DNA of 64,000 bases, from contig LSRX01000294.1 of the NCBI GenBank assembly GCA_001939145.1, positions 636,296 to 700,295 on the forward strand. Reading direction: 5' to 3'. The stretch is from Symbiodinium microadriaticum (taxonomy: Eukaryota > Sar > Dinophyceae > Suessiales > Symbiodiniaceae). The notes beneath the pieces are model-generated. The model saw nothing but the letters and a program-made list of their open reading frames with translations, was not told where the DNA came from and did no database searches. Positions within the stretch are counted from its first letter, which is position 1; each line of letters begins with the position of its first letter. Both the position numbers and the translations under genes were made by a program. Below are positions 12,001-25,543 of this stretch, in pieces.

Positions 12001-15000
12001 CCCTGTATAGTAACCCATATAGAGCCCCACTTCAAGGACCCTTTCTCTACCACCCTTCATAGTAACCCCCTCAACGAGCCACTTTAAAGGATCCTTTTTC
12101 CTTTTGAAGGACCTAACCCTCAACCCCCGCCCTAACTCTAAAACCCTAAAGCCCTCAACCCTAAAACCTTAAAGCCCTATAAACCCTAAACCCTGAACTT
12201 TGGGCCACGAGTGGACAAAATCCGCTCAGGTCAGCAGCCCTTGGCCTGGCCATCTCGGCGGCCGTGGCCTACGGCTACTCCAACATCTTCGTGACGGCAA
12301 AAAGGGGGGGAGGGGGGCTTCAAGGGATCCTTTAAGCAGTTTCGGCACCTAGGTTACCCACACGAGTCGTATTGCCTGCAGTCTCCGGTCCATGCTGAAA
12401 TCTGCTCAGGGTTTGCAGCGTACAGTTGGAGCAGAAGTCATCGTGGTGCTAGCTAATGTTAAGCGCGAATTACTGGGGTTTCATGGACGGGAAACACTCG
12501 GTTTTGGAATGTCAAGTAGTACATAGTCGCCGCAATAGTTGTAGCAATTCTCGGCTACATGGATATTGCTCCTCTGGGGTGATATACACCCGGGTACCTA
12601 GACAGACAAATACTCCTAAATGATCGAATGTACTGTGAATGATTGATGAATGGGGTTCTTAATACGGTGACTTACGTAATTATGTTCCTGATTGAAGAGG
12701 GTGTTTACGAGAGGCAGCGATTTTTCAGGACCCCCGCTAAGCACGTACAGCGCCTTGGAACCAATTGTTTGGCCTTGCTTGTGGACTTGGCTTCGGCCGG
12801 CTCCAGCTGTGAGATGGGAGTGGTTTCTTTTGTTCTGAGAGGACTTCCGAACAGCATAGACAAGTCAAGTCCATGTCCTGTCGAGCCATGTCTTCAACGC
12901 TTCGTTGTCCTAGAACTCTTCTTCGGAAGCGAGGGTAAGGAATATATGGATGCGCGCTGTGCGTTCCGGGCACCCCACCCCCCCCCTGCCCGGCAAGGGC
13001 ATCCCTCCAAATACAACGGTCGGGCCCTAAAGCCCGAAAAAGCAAGAAAACCCGAAAGCCCGAAAACCCGAAACGGAAGTCGGCAAGCCTGACCTAAATC
13101 CTAAAGCCTAAACCCCAAGCCCTAAAACCCTACCCAAAAATATCCAATGAAAGCCCCGGGGAGGCTCCATCCCCGGAGAATCTGAGCACTGTCTTCGAGT
13201 TCATACTCAAGGGCTTCGATGCTCTGGGCATGAAGGAGACTGCCCCCACTAGCAGAAGGATTTGAGTTTTTTTTTTGGGGGGAGGGGGAGGTGTGTGTTA
13301 CTAAACCGTCAACCCTAAAACCCATAGGATTTCTGGATTCGGGCTTTTGGGATGTGGGGATCAGGGTTCGGGCGATGAAGCTGTGAGGAGTCGTTTACAA
13401 GCGCGCTGTATGGGGTTACATCACGGGTTGAGGGTGGGGTTCTCTGAGGGTTGGTGTTGGCTTCCAAGGTTAGGCGCTGTGGTTTTGGGAGGCTGTCACG
13501 AGGCTGTGTGAGGTTCTATAAGTTGCACGGGTTTCTCAAGCGGCTTGGCAGTGGCTTTAGGGGGTTTCTGTAAGGGTTTCACAAGGCTTTTAGATGGGAC
13601 TTATGGCGCTCTGCCGGTTTATGTTACTCTTCTAGCTGGGGTTGTTGGGCGGTTGGAGGTTGGAGGGTTCAAAGTAGCAGCAGTAAGGATCAGGAACTTG
13701 TGCGCTTGAATGCCTCAAAAGCTCAGATGTTAGGGCTGGTGAGGGCTCTATACAGGGTCGAGCTTACGGCTTTTCAATTGAGACAACCCGGTGCGGCGCC
13801 AGGAGCATCAGGAGTATGAGCTGGTACAAGCAGAGAACCCTGAGCTCAACAAGGCCTCCAGGATTTAAGAACTGTCGAGGGTTCCCCAAGGCTGCAAGGG
13901 TCCAAGTACTTGGGAATCAAAGGATTGCGGAAGTGCGTTTTTGAACATGGGGTCCGTTGGATAAAGGGCTTGCTACTGTTCGGAATCCTCCCACATGAAT
14001 GGGAGGCCTTGGTTTATATGATGGGCTACTGTACGAATATGACATGGGATTTCGCATCGTTCCAATCTTGAAAGCATAGGTTGGGCGTCGTGGGGCCACC
14101 ACGGGGCATAACTACTAACACTTTCCCTCAGTGCTCATCCGAATCGTAGCATTAGAACCCAAAACCCGCGCCTAACTATTCAGACCGCTGTACCATACCG
14201 TTGTAGCACCCCTCGAAAGTCCCGAAAGAAAACTAATTATTCAGCGCCCTGTATATTTAGGGATGTTGTTTTTGGGGCCAAGGTAGGCCCCAGATGAGGA
14301 TCCCTTAACACACAGTGCTTCTTGAAATGCTCAGGCCCGTACGCTATGGGTCCTTATGACATCAGGATCCTACTTTTTGGTTTTTAGGGCTTATGAGATG
14401 GGTTATGCTCGAGTCTTAGGGTTCAGAATTCCTTTAAGGTTCTCGTAAGGGTTATGAACATGCTCTGTGGGGTCTATATTGGCTTCCTGTGTTTTCTGAA
14501 ACCCCCACCTTCTCCAGCGGCGTGTCATTGTGGAGAACGTACCGGGGAAACTTGATGTTGCACTTTGATGTTTGGTGCTCCTGCTTCCTCGCTAGGGATA
14601 AAGCCAATACCGTGTTTGAACCAACGCAGGCAGACAGAAGCAAGAGAACTTTACCCCTGTACTATAAGCCCTGAAGAACCCTAAACCCTAAACCCCAAAA
14701 GAACAGGACGCTTTAAGCTCTTTGGGTCCTAGATATTGAAAACCCCCCGAGCTTGAAAGGGTTTAGGGCTTTAGGGCTTCAGGGCTTTAGGGCTTTAGGG
14801 CTTCAGGGCTTTAGGGTTTTAGGGCTTTAGGGTTTTAGGGCTTAGGGTTTTAGGGTTTAAGGGTTTAGGGCTTTAGGGTAAAGCTCCTGCATGAGGCGCT
14901 GGTCCGGGTAAACATCTTCAAGGACGGCGGGCTGCTTGGAGGTTTGCATGGTCCCAGAAATCAAGACTGGGGTTGCAGTAAGGCTGCAGGATGTTAACGT

Positions 15001-18000
15001 ATAGTATAGTTATTATAATAGGGGAACCCCTAAAATCCGATTCGAATGATTAAGGCCCCCTTCATTTTGGGTTTCGGGTAATTAGGGCGGCCCATGGCAT
15101 GGTCCGCGCCGAGTGGTGGAGGGTGTCAGGCTCAGGGTTCTGGCTTGAAGTTGCTGCGAGCACGTACTTTTAAAGGGCAGCTAAATTCAAGATGTGCGTA
15201 TGGCTCTGGATTTTATGGTTTACTCGGGTGAATAGGGCCACAGAGCAGGTCGCCTGGAGACCTGGCAAGCGATAGACGCGCATTTTTTGACAAAAATGTC
15301 CACAATAACCCGTTTGGAAAGCAGGATGCTTTGGCTTCAGCGTATAATTTTCCTCAGAAAGTAGGAGGGGGATTGTTTTTTCCGTGTCCAGGCTGGGTTG
15401 CACCTGGAAGCTTGGGAGAAGCTTCTTGCGAACTCAATGGCGGCCACAAGAAGGAGGCAGACATGGCGGTGACGCTCACCTACCGCCCAAAGACGGGAAA
15501 AAAATCCTGTCTGTGGTCGGTGGTGGGATGCGAAGCATGAACACCAGCAGTCTCGCATGCCACATCCAGGCGATTGGGCCAGGCCCCAACTCACCAGGGA
15601 CATCATCGCCGGTCTGGAGGTGCGACCTGGGTAAGTTCTAGCCTCCATGCATCCAACCCGGCCAGATGTTGCACAAAGGGAGCCGCTTTCTATAGCATCA
15701 CCGCACACCGAATAGAATTGCTGAACACGTCATAGAACACAAGGTCGCAAGATCAAGCCGGATAGAACGTCTGTGCTTCGCATGCTACTTGTAAGCGCAT
15801 TGTGCAGGGCACATTCCCGTTCACTGACACCCGTCCAGCGCCCCCCTCGCCCACACCAAGCGCCTCGGCCACGCCTCAGCAAACGCAGTGACACCACATA
15901 AATATCCCTGCCCCCCGCACATCCACACCCTTGTTCTCGTGCCTGCTCTTGACGTCGCCATGTGCGTCCTCGCGTCAGAACACGGCAAGAGGAATAATGC
16001 TCAAAATCCCGACCCACCCACTTGCCCCAGCCCGCGTGCCCCTCTCCTTGCAACCACAGATATCTCAGCGATCGCGGTGGGCCCAGGACTTCGACCTTAA
16101 GCCCTGCAATGGTGCTGGCTGAGACGCCCCTTTTCACGACCTACTGGCCCCTGTCTCCGAAAACAAGAAGGAACCAATTTCTCAAGTGAGGTCGTTCTCC
16201 ATGGCGCCAACAACTTTGTTCTTGGGGTGTTGCGGGATTTCTCCAAGACTGGTTGCGCTTGAGCACCACTGCTGAGCCCTCGCAGATTGCACAAGCTAGG
16301 TGGCGCTGTGCTCGTGCATTGTCTTTGCCTATGGATACAGTGCCGCGCTACATCTACGCGCAGGTGTCCCAAAACGAGTGTTCTTCAAGCTGAATATCAA
16401 GCAAGTGCTCGCGGCCCTAAACATTGTAAGTAAACTCCAAACCACTCAGACCAAAGCCCCAGAGCTCCTAAGCCGAAACCTCCTAAAGTCGCAGGATCAC
16501 CGCCAGACCGTCCAGTACATCAGTCCTTCCGATTGGCAGCACCTAGCACAGGCGGGAGGGTTAAACCGTCGGGAGGTCTAGGTTGATGCCGCTTGCTGGC
16601 TGAGGTGGTGTCTTACGGCTTGGGGTTCACGCATTGGGGTCCCCCGTAGTTTATTGTTCTGGGGTTCTGCGGGATTTTCAAAGTACAGGTTGAAGTTTTT
16701 GGTCACCTACGATGCGGGGACCCTGTAACGAAGTTCGTTTCTTCCTGCAGGATGCTTCTGGAAGTTGAACGTAGCATTCTTAGTGTAAGCACCCAGGAAC
16801 TTTAAACTTTAGAAGCCAACCTGCCAAAATGAAGCAGTAAATAGGCTGATTAAGCCTTGCACTAGAGGCCAGTAACCATTGAAACCCGCTAAGGCACACC
16901 AACACGACCTGAAACCTTAAACATGCGTTCGAAAACCCCCAATAAGATTCCAAATTAAGTAGTCAGGCTCAAAATCAAGGAAGTATAATTCGAAACCACA
17001 GTGTATTTCGAAACCATCCCACTAGACAGAAGAAAATGAATGCTAACACTTAAGAAGTTTTCAGTGGCGAGCACAGGCCGAGTTGTTGGTGGTTGACGAA
17101 GCTGCAGCCATTCCGCGACCGGACTTCGTCAGTTTTGGATTCCTTTGGAGGGCTCTCTTAAGGGTGTTTGTGTCAGTTACGATGAAGCCATGCTAGGGTT
17201 TTAGGGTCAGTTGAGGGCTTGAGGTTATGTATAATGATGTGGATTTGGGGTTTTAAGGTTTGAAGCTCGAGCAGAGGGTTCAGGTTTTTCGGTGTTTCGT
17301 GTGTCGGGTCTTCTTTACTCTGAGTGGTCCCAGGTAAGCCAGACTAAGACCCCGATTGTATTTAAGGTAAAAGGAAAACAGCTCTGTGAAGTCAAGAAGA
17401 AGAAGAAGCAAGCCCTAATTACAAACAGTTCGTTTCTGTCCTCAGCTTTGATAAAATGCGAATTGCGACGTTCCTTACCTGAGGCCTTGTTTTCGAAGAA
17501 GAAACACGCAGTCATCCGAAAGATTTTGTTGCATTTGGTTCATCTGGCTCTAGGAGCTGAGAGTTTTACCTAGCAGTGGGGTAGGCAACCTTTCACCTTT
17601 TTGGGGTACTATACTCCCAACATACCCCCAAACGTTAAAGCTGCTGGGCGAGTAGGTTCAGGGTGTTAAGCTTTACGGGAAGAGGGTTGACAGTTTGGGG
17701 CCTTTCAGAACTTATTCTAGGACATTTTCAGGTAGGTAGTTAGGAGCCATATAGAAGGTCTAACCTTATAGAAGCCCTATATAGCCTAAACTCCCCACCT
17801 GTACATTGCTTTAACTCATGGCTCATAGGACCCTAAAGTCCCCAAATCTGAAACTATAGAGAACCCGATTACGAGCGTCAAAACACCGAAACACAGCAAC
17901 AAACGAACGCTTCAACAACCGTAAGAAACAATAAGGAAGCTGCGACACACCACAGCTACATACAGCCATGGACCGTGGTTAAGACAAATCACAAGAAAAC

Positions 18001-21000
18001 ATCAAAATAAGTACAGTATAGAGTATGGAGTATGTAATATATAGTACATATGACGCAGTTTAAGAAACCCTGCCAGCAAAGCCCAGGCTGCCGATTGTGA
18101 AAAAGCTGCTCGGGTGCCGAACTCAACGCAAGAGGGACCCTCCGGAAAGCTTGGTTTTCGTTGTTCACAGTTTAGGGGTTCAGGCGTTAAGCTTTTGGAT
18201 TTTTGTCCATGCGGTTGGCGGGAGCTTCTTTTCTAAGTCCGCCCAGAGGATGACGGACTTAGAGGAGTCTTTGCTGTATTGTGGGCAGAGGACATCTTCC
18301 TTCTGACAAGCTTGCGTTTTCACCCGTTGTGGAAATCCTTGCGGGACCCTCAAAAGCTCCATGCTTTCTTCGTTACCCCTAAACCCCCTAAACCCAATGG
18401 AAGCCATAGGGTCTTGAGCGTTTGCAATGCTCGCCGATGATGCGACTCTCTTAGCAGGCGCTTCGTACCCGGGGCAATTGTCTTCAAGCCTTTCTATACA
18501 AAACGGAGAGATACAGTGAATATAGGGTTTTGGGTTCAGGGCTACCTATTTATCCGAAGATGTTACTGAAGCAGCAGCATCGGGTGGCACAGCCACCACA
18601 GCAGCTACTATGATGAGTTTGTGGTGTCCTCATCTGGCCACTACCTGCCCCATAGTCCACGTGAGCTGGCGTCAAACATGATTTACTCATACCTCCCAGC
18701 ACCTCCAGCAGATCAACGGCTTAAGCCTAAAACCCGAAAACATGAGCCTTACAGCCCGGGAACCCCAGGAACCCTACACCACCTACGCCGTGTTAGGACT
18801 CTCACAAACAAAACGGCGCCCCCGAAAAACCGAAACCGAACTGGCGATGAGCATCCTTTCTCGTGCAGAGCGAAAGCATCCTCCGCCCCAGGCCCTATCC
18901 AACATCTCATTTCTAGCAATCTACAGTTTTATACAAAGTGCTCACAATACTATGCTGTACCATTGTATTATGTATCTTGCATATACTAAACCCTAAACCC
19001 CCAAAAATTATATGCATATACATATATATATATATACATAGACATAGACATAGACATAGACAGAAGCAAACATATACACATACACATACACATACATATA
19101 CGTATACGTATATGTATACATATACATACATACGTACATACATACATACATACATACATACATACATGTATACATATATATATATATATGTATATAAAGA
19201 NTACATACATACATACATACATACATACATACATGTATACATATATATATATATATGTATATAAAGATGTATATAAAGATGTATTCCATATTCTAAACCT
19301 CAGCCCCAGGCCTTACCTGGTCCTCCTGGCGTCCACGGTGAATGGCTACGAAGGACCGAAGGGTCGAAGTGGCTTCCTAGAGTCAACGTAGTACCCTTAG
19401 CATCAAAACAGCCCAACACCCTAAAGCCCTGAACCCCTAAACCCTCAACCTAAGGACCATAAGAGCTCTATTTTAGGGTACTTGCCCTTAGCATCAAAAT
19501 AGCCCCCAAAAGGCCTTACATAATAGGGTCTTTGGGGGCCCAAAAGAATTGAAATATGAGTCCTTTGAGGGTAAGGGGTATAGAAGCTTGAAGATTTATT
19601 CGCACTACGCCTTACAGGGTTCCTGCTATACTTACAGTACAGTATACCCCAAAGTCGGGGTTCAGGTCTGTTTGACGCGCAAGTTGGGGTTAGGTGTTCC
19701 TACAAACTAGGAGTTCTGTTGTTTGGATGCAGGTTGCAGGTTCATTGTTTCATGTAAAACGATATCGCTTTCGGTTTTTTGTTTTGGGGATTCTGCCCCT
19801 TGTTTGTCGAAGGGATTTTCAGTTTCGCTTTCCCTCGGAAGTAAGATGGGCCAATATGCATGTGGGCTGGAATCGCTTAGGGTTTGTATTTTGGGGCTTT
19901 GCGCTTGTCGCACATACCTTCATACATATGCATAAACACAAGCACATGTATATCTATATATATATATATGTATGTATATGCATCAAAAGCGTATATGTGT
20001 ATGTCTGCATATACACATCTGTAACGGGCTACTCTAGGGTTACGGTTCTTGGTATTTGGGTTTCGGGTGCTGTGCTTTTTGTTCTGGGTTCACAGAGTCT
20101 TGGTCCCCATTCTGACGGAGCACGTTCACACCGCCTTCTCACACAGGCCCAAACCCCAAAGGCTAAATCCTCATCCCTTACTGCTACACCCTCAGTGGCC
20201 TCATTCGCTGAGCGCAGTGCTCGGCCAGGTCGGTGTGGAAGCAAGGAAGGTCGGAAGCTGGCGGCTCCACGCACAGTCCTCTTCTGAGGCATCAGCTGTG
20301 GATGTCGGCGATGTCGACCTAGACTGAGGTGTGGTGACAGGGAGGCCAGATGGAAGAAGTTTTCTTGCACTATGCATCTGTAGAGGCAGCGACCTCTTCA
20401 AACCAAAGATACCTTCCAACAGCTGGAGCAGATGGCGTGCACTGGCATATGTGGCCGCACTGCCAGCCTAGGCCCTAAAAACCCTAGGAACCCTAGGAAC
20501 CCTAAACCCTAAAAGCCCTAGGAACCCTAAACCCCAAAGGTCTAGGAACCCTAAACCCCAAAAGCCCTAAGAACCCTAAACCCCAAAGGTCTAGGAACCC
20601 TAAACCCCAAAAGCCCTGGGAACCCTAAACCCTAAAAGCCCTAGGAACCCTAGGAACCCGAAGCCAAGAGATGTCATCCGGCTTTTCATTCCTGAGCCCC
20701 CAACCGCCAACGCCCGAAGCCACCGAAGCCCAAAGAACCCCAAACCTTTAAAGGGGCTTGAAATGTTTTCAGGGTTTAGGGTTTTGGGTTTAGGGTTGAG
20801 AACGAAGCAAATCCCCAAGCCCTGAACGCCCCTACATGATCCTAAAGCCGGTGAAAAAGCACCCTGAGAGCAGGCACCGGCCGAGCCTTGTCCTTGAAGC
20901 TGATCGAGGACCTGGGGTTTCTAGGGTTTCAGGGGATTTAGCTCAACTTTGTGTTTGGGTTTCTAGAGATCTATTTACAGGATTTTTTAAGGTTTTGTGT

Positions 21001-24000
21001 TTGTTCGGGCGTTGTTGTATTGGTCCCTGACAAGTGCGGGAGTGTGGGTTGCAGTTCCTGCGAGGCGCACCTGCATGTGCCAGCGCGGCTGGGGCACGCG
21101 TCGGTCCCGTTTTTTCAGAGCTCCGTGCGTTCGAAAGCCCCAATCATGAGCTCATCTACATTGTCGTTGGCGCAACGCTCTGCCCAAAATCCTTCCACCC
21201 CACTGCTGCGACCTCTGGAGCATGGTCTGGAAAATCCCGTCAAGGATTTTTGAACCTTAGGCTGCCAAAAGCCCTGGAGTAGTCTTCCAGTCTTCAAGAA
21301 CCCCAAGGAGCCCAGAAAGAGCTGATGACGTAAATCCCACATGGGGATTTCGTGTAAGAGTTTACGGCTGAGGGCCGAATAGGATATCAGCCCCCCATGG
21401 ATTTAGGCTCGTTTCGTCGTAAGGTCGACTCGAGGAAGGAAGTATTTTGACGTCGCCCTTTGCAAGATTTGAGCAACTTGATCCCAAGAGCCGCATCCTA
21501 AGTATTGGTGTGGGGATCTAACTCAGCATAAAGAACCGACCTTCCCCTAGGTACGCACTTGCACTTGGTAACCTTCGGGGTGCAAGATGGGGAAGACAAA
21601 CTTTCAGAAAGTACGGGACCCCCAATATGGACACACTGGACGCGAAATGTTAGGATCCCTATTGCTTGGACCGCTAAGCAGGGGGCCCCTATGTCCCCGC
21701 GTTGTTAGCATATGGGCGGTAGAATGGTCCTACACATCCCAGACCCCAAACCCCAAGGCCGGAGTAGAACAACACTAGATGCCGTAGTTTACGGCAAGCC
21801 AGCCAAAGCAGCAGCCAGTAGCGCAGTACTTGCACGCAAGTATCTAGGGGAATGTGCCAGTGGTCAGGTTGTTGGATCCTGAGGCTCGGGGAAAGACGAG
21901 GGTTCGAGACTGCCACATTTGGATCAACCACGATGCATCCTACAGTACTTACGAAAGCTGGTTGCTTCCCTTCTCGTGGACACATGTCCTCGGAAGGATC
22001 TGAAAGCCGGGAAGGGCGTCGGCAGCGCTAAGAAAGGCAGGGTCGGAATCCCGAACCCTGAACCTAAGCCAAGGACTGAACCCGTTCATAAGAGCAGCAT
22101 GGGTCAAAAGAGCTTCTTGCCAGGGAAGGATTTGCGTACTTATTGCGGGCACTAGTGTATATGGGTAACGATATCCAACATAAGGATACCTACCAGCACG
22201 CCTACGTTGAACTGATGTGCCACGACGTTTGAGGCTTCGCTTTGCTGTCAGGAGACACGCCGTTAAGGCCAAGGTGGCCGTCGTGCCTGTGTTGAAGCAG
22301 GAGGATTCCAAGGCGAGGGTCACTACCATCCTGGAGGAAAGTTGGCAGGTCCTGAGTGGCCTTCGAAGAATTATGGTGAAGGCTCTGTTCGACCCCAGGA
22401 CGTGTGTCTGGTGTGGCGGAGCGTGAGATCTGCACACTTCAATTAATCAAAGAGGAGCACTTGCCGATTGTGTCTTGCGCTGGACAACCTCCCCACATCT
22501 TCAAGATAACGAGGACATGTGTTCCCGTCTGCCCTCGAAATCGAAGCCTACACTGGTTTGACTGTTCTCCGCTAAGATGCTCTGGAAACTTTGAGATAGA
22601 AACGCCCCAGCCCCTTTCAGGAGAGTGTGGCCTACACTTCCCCGGCTTCGCCCCTTCATCTGGATAAACAACGAGTCCCTATATCCTCATGCCGGTTCAG
22701 GGAGGCAGTCTTCTTGTTCGTAGCTCCACAGTGGGTTCATATCAGCATTTCCGAAGGCTGTCGAATTCAAAGTAGAGGTCTTAAGCCACAGCTAAACCCC
22801 AAGCCCTACACCAGAACTTCTGAAATGCTGGAAGATGCTAGCGTGAGGCTTTAATGCTGCCCCCGCTCAGCCCACGTAGCAAGATTACGTCGTGCCTTCT
22901 TGTTTGGGTAGTTCTGCATGTCAGGGTCCCTGTTTAGAGTGACGCTCTCTTTTGGGACTGAACATCAGGGATCTCTTAGGTTGACGGATCCTGACTATAG
23001 CGGATTCTTGGCGAGGCCACTGTATGGACTATATAGGCATGCGGGTCCTGCGAGAAAGCGGGGATCTCTTCAGCAGAAGCCTCTATCGAAACCTGACCCT
23101 AAACCGTAAACCCTAAACCCTGAAACAGAAGCCAAAGACAGAAGCTAAGGAAGGATTCAAGCCCATAAAAGCCATTAGGGCATTAGGGTTGAGGGCTACT
23201 AAACTTTTTAAATCCCCAAAAAAGCCTAATTCTTGACTATTTCGACCATAAATCCCACGAAAAAACTCCCAAACAGCCTGTCACCCTGGCGACAGCGATT
23301 GCCAAAACATGTCATTGGCTCCGCCAAGGCCACATTGAGGCGAACGCTCCATTGGGAGTGCTGTATTGGCGGCCGTGCGCCGCCAGTGCATGTTNCGTGA
23401 AATTGTATAAAGCACAAGGGCCGTGAATTTCTTGACTATTTCGACCATAAATCCCACGAAAAAACTCCCAAACAGCCTGTCACCCTGAAAGCATTCTTGT
23501 CTCCTTTGCCCAGGGCCCTCCAGCGACCGAACCTTGCGGGAGCTGTCCTTGGAGGCAAGGTTTTTTGCTGTTCCGTCTCTAGGTTAGTTACGGTTTGGGT
23601 GGGTTGTTGATCATGTTAGAGGTGTTGTGTGAAAGCAGTTCTACTGCTTTTTCATCGGTTTTTGCAACGAGTGTTACTACTATTCATTTCTCGTCTGCGA
23701 CGATTGTTAGCCGTTTGTCTAGTCAGGGTTTGCCGGTTCTGTTTGAGGGCGGGTGTAGGGTTTAGGGTTTAGGGGAAGGGCAGCCGATTTGTGACATCGG
23801 TTTTGTCCCATCCAACTGCTCGGGGTGATTTCATTTACAGCCAGGCTAGGGGCGTTGTTTAGTCTTGTGCTTAGTAGCCGATAACATTTCTTGTAATCGG
23901 AACCTACAGCTGTTATCATCGAACACTACACCTCGGGGAGGCTGGAGCTAGAAAACAAGCTCCGAAAGGGATTTGCAACGGCACGTTTGCTCTCAGTGAA

Positions 24001-25506
24001 TGGGCGATCTTTTTGCGCAAGGGCCCAGAATTGGGGAACTTGCGCCGTATTGCCACAACAGACTGGTAGTTGTAGCTTTTTCTGAGCTTCGCCTCTTCCT
24101 CTAGCACCTTTGCTCCAAGGAGCCGATACGCTACGCGCCTGGGGATCCCGTTGAGGCACCGCTGCTTGGTAGTCATGGTGTCATGGCCTTGAAAGTTTAG
24201 GGCTTTTGTGGCTTCCGGGCTTTACAGGAAAGGAGTACGGGTTTGGGGCGTGGGGTTTGTAGGTGTAGGAGTTAGGGCCAGTGAGTTCTGTAATTGGTCT
24301 TAGGTTCCTTTGTTGCGTGAAGGCTATTGGGCTGGAGGTGTTTCTCCAGAGTCATGTAGTTTTTCGAGTGGTGAGGGGCTGAACTAACATTTCCAATGTT
24401 TACGTGACGTTGCGAGGCTTCTGGTTCGTGAAGTTTTTTCTACTCTCGGTGTTTGGTCTGGAAAGTCTGGAAGAAGCATGGGGTTTACCTGGAAGATCAT
24501 ACCCTTCCCCTCTTCAAGGTTGCCAAAGACAGCGAAGAGAGCCACCATGAAGTGAGATTCACAAACTGGGCTCAATGTTCTTTGTATGGTTCTGTAGGTA
24601 AGCCTTAAGATGTTGGGGTCTGAATGTATTTGGGAGCTTTGAAAGCCTGACGGAGTTTACTGAGGGCTAAAGGATTTTAGGTATGGGTCTGAGGCCTTGG
24701 AATCCAGGGTTTAGGGTTTAGCATTTCTGAGGATTAGGTAATTGGGTTTGGGGTTGAGGTTGATATTGTTGAGGTTGCGGTCAAGATATACCATGGCAGC
24801 TTTTATCGCGCAGATATTGTCCACAAGACATTGGCGCCCGAGCCATTGGCGCTCGAGCCCGAAATCGCCCTGGATCCCAACCCTAGCCCTAGCATTCAAG
24901 ACAGCAGGGTCTGGGGCTCATCCGATCGAAGAACAACGACAAGAGCGTTGCTTTTTGCAGATCTCTTGCATTCTCTCAATGGCGATGTATTAAGCACAGC
25001 AAGAGTCGTTATTCATCCCTTGCACGCATGCTCATCTACAGCCACACCGCAATGCGGCATCACACATAGCAGCATCTTCGCTCATTGCAGAATGCTGTTC
25101 GTTTTCGACCAACAGGTACATGTTGAACCTTTGTGGCTAAAGCTTCAGGACTACAAGGGAACCGAACCCTAAGCCTCCACACCAAACCTCATGGGCTTAG
25201 TGTAGCGACAGTAGGGTTTTGAAGGCTTGGACTGCAAAGGAGACGGTCGGCAAGCCTGACAAGCTTCATCAACCCGTTTAGGGCTTAGGGTTTAGGGTTT
25301 AGGCTCTGCGCTTATCTTTGTGAAACCTGTCCAAGAGTCACAAACCCTGGAAGGCTTTGCCAGCACGCCTAGCATATGTAATCATCATCTTAAACTACGG
25401 TGTGCCTTTCTCCGAGCTTTGATGTGTCGTTACTACCTACATATACATATGCATGTACATGTACAGATACAGATCCATATCCGTATCCATATCCATATAC
25501 ATGTAT

Positions 25507-25543
<37 letters not shown>

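Noticed and set aside
18913..19391. Several overlapping frames on both strands rich in Y, I, V, C, H and T
   Set aside because: Pure translation of the TACA/TATA microsatellite. The same applies to 25320-25690, 29478-30090 and 1135-1473.
25109..25151. Possible NAT10 exon [11 protein letters not shown] for the missing KWLNDLLCLD segment
   Set aside because: The splice sites look good, but the residues do not align convincingly.
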